Part shown: positions 53,871-59,995 of the stretch, piece after piece
How positions within the stretch are numbered: the stretch's first letter is position 1
Layout of the letters: each line of letters starts with the position of its first letter
From: Fictibacillus enclensis
GTDB lineage: Bacteria; Bacillota; Bacilli; Bacillales; Fictibacillaceae
DNA: 64,000 nucleotides
Assembly (NCBI RefSeq): GCF_001457035.1
Contig: NZ_KQ758617.1
Coordinates: 682,001 to 746,000, forward strand
Reading direction: 5' to 3'
Position numbers and translations under genes: made by a program
Notes under the pieces: model-generated
Seen by the model: the letters and a program-made list of their open reading frames with translations, nothing else
Told to the model about the DNA's origin: nothing
Databases searched by the model: none

Positions 53871-54134
53871 TTGAATGCGATCGGCATGATTGAAACACGG
53901 GGGCTGACGGCTGCTGTTGAAGCGTTGGATGCGATGGCTAAAGCGGCAAATGTTCAGTTGACCTCATTTAAAAAGGTAGGTTCAGGATTGGTTACAGTCA
54001 TTATAGAGGGAGATGTGGCTGCCGTTTCGTCCGCCATTGAAGTGGGCAGGCAGGCTCACATTCAAACAGGGGGAGAGCTCATCTCATCGAATGTAATTCC
54101 ACGGCCACATTCCGAACTGGCAAAGATTCTGTAG
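53871..54134 (+). CDS. BMC-H shell protein 1 (hexamer)
   Basis: The 87-residue single BMC domain is a compact PduA/EutM/CcmK-type protein: NAIGMIETRGLTAAVEALDAM, KAANV, KKVGSGLVTVIIEGDVAAV and [13 protein letters not shown]. The pore loop is KVGSG as in canonical small-pore hexamers. It starts at TTG after AAGGAGG. Hexamers tile the facets of bacterial microcompartments. Confidence 0.96.
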   Translation: MNAIGMIETRGLTAAVEALDAMAKAANVQLTSFKKVGSGLVTVIIEGDVAAVSSAIEVGRQAHIQTGGELISSNVIPRPHSELAKIL

Positions 54135-54149
54135 GGGAGGTGGGAGCTC

Positions 54150-55016
54150 GTGTCAGAATTTATGCGTGCGATTGTTCAAGAAGTGCTTCGCCCGGCTGAA
54201 CGGCCGCCAAAAAAGGAAAAAGAGCCTCCTGCAGTTCATCAGAAGCTGCACCGGCCAAACTATCAGAATGCCATGCGGGAAAAACGGTTGAACGAGTTGA
54301 AGGGAAATAATGAGAAAATCACATCTCCAGATGATGAGCTCGTTTCCCGGTTGAATATCCTGACACTTGCCCAGGGAGCTGAGAGAGGAATAACTGTACC
54401 TGCAAATCATGGGACCGAAAACACCGCCGCCGGACAACCGTGCGGCCGGCTGATCGGATCAGCCCCATCGGGTCTGGCCGCCTGGCTCTATACCAATCTT
54501 CCGCATGAAAGGCTGGAATGGTTTCATCGCCCAATTCCCGCCCAGGGAGTTGCCGTTTTCTCCGCTCCTGTATCATCTCCCGGACAGCTTGTCATCCTTC
54601 AGGAGGAATTAAGCCGTACGGAGGATATGAAATATTTCATTCAATGGGACAAAAACGGGAAGACGGCCTTTCTTTTGGAACTCTTTCATAACGATTGCAG
54701 GTTACTTGAAACTACCGCAGAAAACATGTGGCAATCTCTAAACCGTCAAACGAAAAAAAAGAATAAACTTTTTTACTTGGAGCAGCCGGGATCATGGCTG
54801 TTGAACCAGCTGGAACTCACGGGAATAAGAGGGGCTGTTGCCATTATGGAAGGTCTTGGCCGGTATGAATCCTATTCTCTTCTTTTGCCGGTGCTGCAAG
54901 AGCTCGCATCAACCAATATCAGATACAGGATTGAGGAGAAATATCTGGTTCTTTATGGTGCTCATGAACAGCTTGCCAGCTATTTGCCCGGTTTTTTCGG
55001 AGAAATCCAACAGTAA
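54150..55016 (+). CDS. Unknown 288-aa protein of the microcompartment operon
   Basis: No family is recognised. The N-terminus MSEFMRAIVQEVLRPAE is a short amphipathic helix followed by a Pro/Lys-rich linker (about 18-45) and a soluble body. This is the layout of encapsulation peptides on microcompartment cargo. The body has a Gly/Pro/Ala stretch near 105-150 and alternating helix/strand to the end. The C-terminal 55 residues (from GAVAIMEGLGRYES) faintly resemble a BMC domain order but lack its core motifs. GTG start after GGGGAGG, between two shell genes. Cargo, scaffold and shell accessory protein are all possible. Confidence 0.8.
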   Translation: MSEFMRAIVQEVLRPAERPPKKEKEPPAVHQKLHRPNYQNAMREKRLNELKGNNEKITSPDDELVSRLNILTLAQGAERGITVPANHGTENTAAGQPCGRLIGSAPSGLAAWLYTNLPHERLEWFHRPIPAQGVAVFSAPVSSPGQLVILQEELSRTEDMKYFIQWDKNGKTAFLLELFHNDCRLLETTAENMWQSLNRQTKKKNKLFYLEQPGSWLLNQLELTGIRGAVAIMEGLGRYESYSLLLPVLQELASTNIRYRIEEKYLVLYGAHEQLASYLPGFFGEIQQ

Positions 55017-55028
55017 GGAGTGAGAAAT

Positions 55029-55346
55029 GTGCATGCATTGGGCATGATTGAAACCGTCGGATATTGTGCCGCTGTATCCGCAGCAGATGCCGCTGTAAAA
55101 GCCGCTGATGTGAAGATTGCGGCGATCGAAAAAGTAATTGGCGTTCAGGGGGCATTAGGTGTCACCCTTCACCTCAGCGGAGATGTAGCCGCCGTGGCCT
55201 CAGCGGTTGATGCAGGGAAAAAGGAGGCCGAACGGGTGGGGAAGGTCATCTCAGCCCACGTTATTCCAAGCACTCACAGCAATGTGGCAGAAAAACTCCT
55301 GTCCCGGTTTAAGCTGAATGCAGATAAACAAACGGAGAGGGGTTAA
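55029..55346 (+). CDS. BMC-H shell protein 2 with enlarged pore loop
   Basis: The 105-residue BMC protein reads ALGMIETVGYCAAVSAADAAVKAADV. Its pore-loop segment KVIGVQGALGVTLHLSGD is four residues longer than the KVGSGLVTVIIEGD of shell protein 1. It also has a C-terminal tail of about 15 polar residues. GTG 55029 is taken because GGAG at 55017-55020 then has normal spacing; GTG 55020 overlaps it. The changed pore implies a different metabolite selectivity. Confidence 0.94.
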   Translation: MHALGMIETVGYCAAVSAADAAVKAADVKIAAIEKVIGVQGALGVTLHLSGDVAAVASAVDAGKKEAERVGKVISAHVIPSTHSNVAEKLLSRFKLNADKQTERG

Positions 55347-55691
55347 ATGTCTGAAGGTAATGAACAAAAAGCATCAACGGTGCCAATCCAAGAAAACAGG
55401 AGGAATAATAGAATGGGCGAAGCGTTAGGCTTGATTGAAACAAAAGGCCTGGTCGGTGCAATTGAAGCCGCAGATGCCATGGTGAAAGCTGCCAATGTGG
55501 AAATCTGCGGGTACGAAAAGGTAGGATTCGGTCTGGTGACCGTCATGGTAAGAGGGGACGTTGGTGCGGTAAAGGCGGCTACAGAGGCGGGGGCAAGTGC
55601 TGCGAGCCGTGTGGGAGAATTGGTATCTGTACATGTCATTCCACGCCCCCACAGTGAAATTGAAAGAGCGCTGCTGTCTAAAGGAGAATAA
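55347..55691 (+). CDS. BMC-H shell protein 3, possibly with two starts
   Basis: The BMC domain ([54 protein letters not shown]) is preceded by a 22-residue polar extension if translation begins at ATG 55347, which directly follows the previous stop and has GAGAGGGG before it. An internal ATG at 55413 has a perfect CAGGAGG with ideal spacing and gives a standard 92-residue hexamer protein. Both starts look usable. The pore loop has GFG where protein 1 has GSG, placing an aromatic side chain at the pore. Confidence 0.93.
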   Translation: MSEGNEQKASTVPIQENRRNNRMGEALGLIETKGLVGAIEAADAMVKAANVEICGYEKVGFGLVTVMVRGDVGAVKAATEAGASAASRVGELVSVHVIPRPHSEIERALLSKGE

Positions 55692-55693
55692 GA

Positions 55694-56419
55694 GTGTATG
55701 GCGCCAGGCAGAGTACGGTCGTAAAAAATACCCTGCTTGAACTGCTTTTTTCGGAGAATAAGGAAGTTCCGCGTGTCCTTTCACTCTTAACCTATCACTT
55801 CACAGGGATGGAGCAAGGTTGGACACTGCTCAGGGAAGCGGGGAAAAAGAGAATCCGGATGGAAATCGTTGCAGAAGGAACGCTGCTGCAGCATATTACG
55901 ATTGCCAGTCTGGCCGCAGAGTGCCGTCACGACGCCCTGTATCCGGAATCCTTTTTAACAGGGGATGTTCTTCGGAGAACCGACTATGTCCTCATACCGG
56001 TTCTATCATTTTCTTTAGTTTCCGACCTTTTGCGGTTTAATGACCAAAGAACCTTGGTACGCTTTATTTTGCAGGCATTGCTTAACGGTAAAAAAGTAGT
56101 TGCACTGTCGTGCGGTGCAAATCCTTTTCATCCGGTGTTTGCCAATAAAAATTTGAACCTCGGAACAGATCACTTAAACGATAAGCTTTACAGCCAAATG
56201 ACTCAGCTTAAAAAGATGGGCATCAAAGTAGAGGGCTCAGATAACAGCGTGCTGTCCTGGCTGGAAGAAAAGAAAAAAAACGCCTTGATTACAGAAGCGG
56301 ATGTGCTGCAGGCTTTAAAAAAGGGCCGGAAATTCATTACTGCAGAGAAGCATGAAATCATTACACCGTTGGCAAGGGATGCGGCAAAACAACACAAAAT
56401 TTCGATTGCCAGAAAGTAA
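55694..56419 (+). CDS. Flavoprotein-like microcompartment accessory protein
   Basis: The 241-residue protein has an N-terminal region with VVKNTLLELL, a middle resembling the Flavoprotein (UbiX/Dfp-like) fold (YVLIPVLSFSLVSDLL ... KKVVALSCGANPFHP), and a C-terminal segment LITEADVLQALKKGRKFI followed by ITPLARDAAKQHKI. That last segment is of a type I associate with microcompartment-linked flavoproteins and EutQ-like proteins. Role unknown; cofactor handling for the decarboxylase is possible. GTG start after AAGGAG, two bases after shell protein 3. Confidence 0.65.
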   Translation: MYGARQSTVVKNTLLELLFSENKEVPRVLSLLTYHFTGMEQGWTLLREAGKKRIRMEIVAEGTLLQHITIASLAAECRHDALYPESFLTGDVLRRTDYVLIPVLSFSLVSDLLRFNDQRTLVRFILQALLNGKKVVALSCGANPFHPVFANKNLNLGTDHLNDKLYSQMTQLKKMGIKVEGSDNSVLSWLEEKKKNALITEADVLQALKKGRKFITAEKHEIITPLARDAAKQHKISIARK

Positions 56420-56431
56420 GGGGAAGCGAAT

Positions 56432-56710
56432 ATGTACATGGGCGTGGTGATTGGAAGAGTAACAGCTACACGAAAGGATGATAAATTGATAGGCACAAAA
56501 CTGCTGATTACACAGCCGATCGGCATGGGTGAATCCCAAAGCGGCATGCCGATCATTGCTGTAGATACGGTAGGTGCGGGTGTAGGAGAGAAGGTTCTTT
56601 ATGTTACGGGAAGCATGGCGTCCCGGGCGGCGGCCAATAAGGATGCACCCATTGATGCAGCCATTGTGGGCATCATTGACAGTCTCGATTGGGAAAGGCA
56701 GGGAGGTTAG
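56432..56710 (+). CDS. BMC-P shell vertex protein (EutN/CcmL family)
   Basis: This 92-residue EutN/CcmL protein reads MGVVIGRVTATRKDDKLIGTKLLITQP, then VDTVGAGVGEKVLYVTGSMASRAA, and PIDAAIVGIID at the end. Pentamers of this family cap the vertices of microcompartments, so with the BMC-H proteins the minimal shell set is present. ATG start after AAGGGGAAG. Confidence 0.96.
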   Translation: MYMGVVIGRVTATRKDDKLIGTKLLITQPIGMGESQSGMPIIAVDTVGAGVGEKVLYVTGSMASRAAANKDAPIDAAIVGIIDSLDWERQGG

Positions 56711-56714
56711 GAAT

Positions 56715-58535
56715 ATGGACACAAAAGGTATTAAAGAAGCCATTCAATGGAGGAAACTCATTGATGTGCTGCTTGATGCCAACCAGTATGCAGACACCAT
56801 TTTAAAGGGCGGCCAGTTTATTAATGTCATCACACGTGAAATTTATCCAGCCGATGTGGCCATAAAAGGAGAATATATTTTATTGGTTGGGGATTGCACA
56901 GACCTGGAAGGACCTTCAACCAAAGTGGAAGATGTGGAAGGTAAGTATATCTGCCCTGGTTTTATTGATTCTCATATGCATTTTGAAAGCGCAATGCTTA
57001 CAGTTACTGAATTTTCCAGGCTGTCTATCCCCACCGGAACGACCACGATTGTTGCTGATCCACATGAAATTGGTAATGTGCTCGGAGTGCATGGCATACA
57101 GGAAATGATTAAAGAGGCAAGGAGACTGCCCAACACGGTCTATTTTACCGTTCCCTGTTTAACGCCGGATGCTCCCGGACTGGAGACAGCAGGAAGGGAC
57201 ATTGGATCAGGGGACATGGCAGAACTGCTAAATGATCCTCTCGTACAGGGGATTGGTGAGATTCAGGGTTTCAGCAATGTCAGACCGGTCTACCAGCATG
57301 CTCCTGAACTCATTGATGATCTTATAGCGTCTGTTTCCTACGCAAAAAGCATCAACAAGACGGTGGAGGGAAATGCACCAGCTTTGTTCGGAAAAGAGCT
57401 CGCGGCCCATATTATTAGCGGAGGAAACCACATTTCCTGCCATGAGACGACGACCAAAGAAGAAATGATGGAAAAGCTGCGCAACGGTGTCAGTGTGTTC
57501 ATGAGAGAAGGATCATCCCAGCGGAATATGGCAGAATGCATCCGGGCAATCACGGAAGAAGGAATGGATTCCCGGCGTGCGATCCTCGTTTCAGATGATG
57601 TGGTACCGGAAGACCTTATGGAGATGGGCCATATGAATGACATTGTCAAAAGAACCATTGCACAGGGAATCGATCCGGTCGAGGCGATCCAGATGGTGAC
57701 CATCAATGCCGCTGCCCATTTTGGGTTTAAAGAAAGTGGTGTGCTTACTCCAGGAAAAAAGGCCGATATTGCTGTCATAAATGATCTGATGAACATGACG
57801 ATTGATTCAGTCTATCTTAAAGGGAAAAAAGCTGCACAGCAAAAGGAACTAATCATCGATCTTCCTGCTTACAAATACCCTGAAATTGTCAAATGCTCTG
57901 TCAAACGCAAATCGGTAAAAATAGATGATTTGGCCATTGAAGCTTCTGGATCCAGGGCACATGTCCGGGCCATTAAGGTGATCCCGGATCAAAATCTAAC
58001 TGGTTCGGCACAATTCCAGTTATCGGTTCGTGATGGAAAGATCCAGCCTTGCCTCCAGCAGGATGTATTGCCCCTATTGGTTCTCGAACGGCACGGCCGA
58101 TCAGGTCGTATCGGAAAAACCTTTCTTCACGGGTTTCAGTTGAAACGAGGCGCGATTGCCGAAAGCGTGGCGCATGACACGCACAATATCATCGTTTGCG
58201 GCACCAATTACGAAGATATGGTAACAGCGGTGAACAGGGTAATTGCGATGAATGGCGGAATTGCACTGATTCATAACGGACGAGTCGTCGGCGATCTGCC
58301 ACTGAACATCGGAGGATTGATGACCGACGAGATGACAGGGCAGGAAGTCAGTACACGAATTGCTGAACTTCACCGGCTGGCAGAGGAGGAATTAGGGTGC
58401 GCAATCCATGTTCCTTTTATGCATCTCTCTTTCTTGTCGCTGGTAACCAGCCCGGAATGGAAAATAACTGATATGGGATTGATCGACGTGGATTCCTTTA
58501 CGGTTATTCCTACTGTATTGAAGGAGGAAGGCTGA
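56715..58535 (+). CDS. Adenine-deaminase-family amidohydrolase with altered active site
   Basis: The 606-residue protein is clearly related to the adenine deaminase at 39556 (H87-x-H89, DPHEIGN, E182 in GEIQGF, D294 in LVSDD, AESVAHDTHNI). The conserved histidine of the GHxxG motif is asparagine (N220 in VEGNAPA), and the D-H-E motif has cysteine for aspartate (C242-H243-E244). It also has an N-terminal extension of about nine residues. With a normal ade elsewhere, another substrate is likely; I infer 4-aminoimidazole to 4-imidazolone. ATG 56715 lies four bases after the BMC-P gene. Confidence 0.88.
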   Translation: MDTKGIKEAIQWRKLIDVLLDANQYADTILKGGQFINVITREIYPADVAIKGEYILLVGDCTDLEGPSTKVEDVEGKYICPGFIDSHMHFESAMLTVTEFSRLSIPTGTTTIVADPHEIGNVLGVHGIQEMIKEARRLPNTVYFTVPCLTPDAPGLETAGRDIGSGDMAELLNDPLVQGIGEIQGFSNVRPVYQHAPELIDDLIASVSYAKSINKTVEGNAPALFGKELAAHIISGGNHISCHETTTKEEMMEKLRNGVSVFMREGSSQRNMAECIRAITEEGMDSRRAILVSDDVVPEDLMEMGHMNDIVKRTIAQGIDPVEAIQMVTINAAAHFGFKESGVLTPGKKADIAVINDLMNMTIDSVYLKGKKAAQQKELIIDLPAYKYPEIVKCSVKRKSVKIDDLAIEASGSRAHVRAIKVIPDQNLTGSAQFQLSVRDGKIQPCLQQDVLPLLVLERHGRSGRIGKTFLHGFQLKRGAIAESVAHDTHNIIVCGTNYEDMVTAVNRVIAMNGGIALIHNGRVVGDLPLNIGGLMTDEMTGQEVSTRIAELHRLAEEELGCAIHVPFMHLSFLSLVTSPEWKITDMGLIDVDSFTVIPTVLKEEG

Positions 58536-59218
58536 TGGGGGTGAAACTTGTTGATTTGTCGCAGGAGATTTACCAGGGCATGCCCGTCTTTCCTCTTCAT
58601 CAAAAAACAATGATTTTTCCCAATCTTTCTCATGAGGAAAGCATTAAAAAGATCGGTTTCCCCTTTGCCACAAACAACCTTCTCATCAATGAGCACGGAC
58701 CGACACACAGCGACGCCACTTACGAGTATGATCCCGGCGGGAAGTATATTGACGAAATGCCGCTTGACTATTTTTACGGACCAGCCGTTTGTCTTGATCT
58801 CTCCCACATTCAGCCGGAAGACTATATCACACCAGTTGAACTGGAAAATGCTCTGGACCGTTCGGGACAGCTCCTCCAAAAGGGAGATATATGCCTTCTG
58901 TATACAGGGCATTATAACCGTGCCTATGGAACAGAGGAATGGCTGAACAGGTATTCCGGCCTGGATTATGAAGGTGCCCGATGGCTTGCTGAAAAAGGGG
59001 TGGTAAACATCGGAATTGATGCGCCTGCTATTGACAATCCGCTGGATTTGGACTACTCGGGACACCTGATCTGCAAGGAATACGGCATCACCAATACGGA
59101 AAACCTCTGTAATCTTGATCAGGTCGCAAATATGCGGTTCCTCTATTTTGGCCTCCCACTAAGAATCCGGAATGGAACGGGGTCGCCAGTGCGGGCTGTA
59201 GCTGTTTTTATTGAATAG
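58535..59218 (+). CDS. Cyclase-family (KynB/isatin hydrolase-like) metal hydrolase
   Basis: The 227-residue protein belongs to the cyclase family (PF04199 type): LVDLSQEIYQGMPVFP at the start and the metal motif H54-G-P-T-H58-S-D60. The usual third histidine of HxxxHxDxxxH is E64 here. Relatives hydrolyse formyl amides or the cyclic amide of isatin. I infer opening of 4-imidazolone to formiminoglycine. Its ATG overlaps the previous stop (TGATG) and follows AAGGAGG. Confidence 0.88.
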   Translation: MGVKLVDLSQEIYQGMPVFPLHQKTMIFPNLSHEESIKKIGFPFATNNLLINEHGPTHSDATYEYDPGGKYIDEMPLDYFYGPAVCLDLSHIQPEDYITPVELENALDRSGQLLQKGDICLLYTGHYNRAYGTEEWLNRYSGLDYEGARWLAEKGVVNIGIDAPAIDNPLDLDYSGHLICKEYGITNTENLCNLDQVANMRFLYFGLPLRIRNGTGSPVRAVAVFIE

Positions 59219-59229
59219 GAGGAGTAGCC

Positions 59230-59856
59230 ATGTCCATTCACGATACCTACCGAATTAAGGAGGAAATCTTGATTCCGGCTTATGAGGGCAGAAGCACCCT
59301 CATAAAAGCAGGGGAGGAGCTTATCATTATTGATGTGGATGGAAAGCAGGTTGGGGACTTTGTCTGCTTTTCACTGCAAGATCCGGATGAATATGTTTCG
59401 CCTGTTCATATGAGGGCCAGCTTAGGCAGTATTTCACTGAAGGCAGGCGATCTGCTGTACAGCAACCGCCGGCGGCCGCTCATGCAGCTGGTTCAGGATA
59501 CGGTGGGCAAGCATGATTTTTTCTTTCCAGCCTGCGACTATTACCGGTACAAAGTAGACTTTGGACTCGAAGACCATCCGAACTGCCATGATAATTTAAA
59601 CAAAGCGCTAGCCTATTATTCACTCGGTCATCTTCCGGTACCTGATCCGATCAACTGGTTTATGAATAATATTCTTGATGAAAATGGAGATTACGTTATC
59701 AGTGAACCGCTTTCCAAGCCAGGAGATTTTGTACGGTTAAAAGCACTGGATGATGTCATCGTTGCCTGCTCCACTTGTTCCCAGGATCTTGCACCGGTGA
59801 ACGGCTTTAAAGTAACGGAACTAAAACTTCAGATTTTAAATAAAGCACGTATTTAA
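59230..59856 (+). CDS. DUF1989 protein (urea carboxylase-associated / carboxyguanidine deiminase family)
   Basis: This 208-residue protein has DUF1989 features: IIDVDGKQVGDFVCF, KHDFFFPACDYYRY, EDHPNCHDNL with H116, C119 and H120, and the cysteine pair C180-x2-C183. Characterised members form the two-subunit carboxyguanidine deiminase, so the family can hydrolyse an amidine C=NH to C=O. Formiminoglycine is chemically such a substrate, which would end the inferred pathway with release of ammonia. Only one DUF1989 gene is present here. It is the last gene before the riboswitch. Confidence 0.9.
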   Translation: MSIHDTYRIKEEILIPAYEGRSTLIKAGEELIIIDVDGKQVGDFVCFSLQDPDEYVSPVHMRASLGSISLKAGDLLYSNRRRPLMQLVQDTVGKHDFFFPACDYYRYKVDFGLEDHPNCHDNLNKALAYYSLGHLPVPDPINWFMNNILDENGDYVISEPLSKPGDFVRLKALDDVIVACSTCSQDLAPVNGFKVTELKLQILNKARI

Positions 59857-59886
59857 CATTAGGGTTTTTAGAAGTAAACCCATATC

Positions 59887-59960
59887 GATTTCATATAGTT
59901 TCGATAATACGGATCGAAAGTATCTACTGGAGTACCTTAAATATTCCATGCTATGAAATC
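59887..59960 (+). promoter_or_regulatory. Variant purine (guanine-class) riboswitch aptamer
   Basis: A three-way junction is visible. P1 is GATTTCATA/TATGAAATC (59887-59895, 59952-59960). P2 is 7 bp (59899-59905, 59913-59919) with 7-nt loop AATACGG. P3 is 7 bp (59928-59934, 59942-59948) with 7-nt loop CCTTAAA. J2/3 GTATCTAC matches the guanine-riboswitch GTTTCTAC except at the flipped-out position 48. Loop GG (59911-59912) can pair with loop CC (59935-59936). J3/1 is TGC rather than the usual AC/AU, keeping C74 but changing A73 and adding one base. Confidence 0.87.
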
Positions 59961-59963
59961 ATT

Positions 59964-59994
59964 CTTTTCTTTTTGCCCCGATAAGGAGGAAAAG
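59964..59994 (+). promoter_or_regulatory. Possible ribosome-binding-site hairpin below the riboswitch
   Basis: CTTTTCTTTTT (59964-59974) can pair over 11 positions, three of them G-U, with AAGGAGGAAAAG (59983-59994), which contains the Shine-Dalgarno sequence of the next gene. It starts four bases after P1 and could be a translational expression platform. No terminator with a T run is present. Confidence 0.5.
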
Positions 59995-59995
59995 C

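Noticed and set aside
54800-55016. Degenerate BMC domain at the C-terminus of the 288-aa protein
   Set aside because: The order of hydrophobic and glycine positions is vaguely similar, but the IET/IES core, pore glycine motif and GDV segment are missing.
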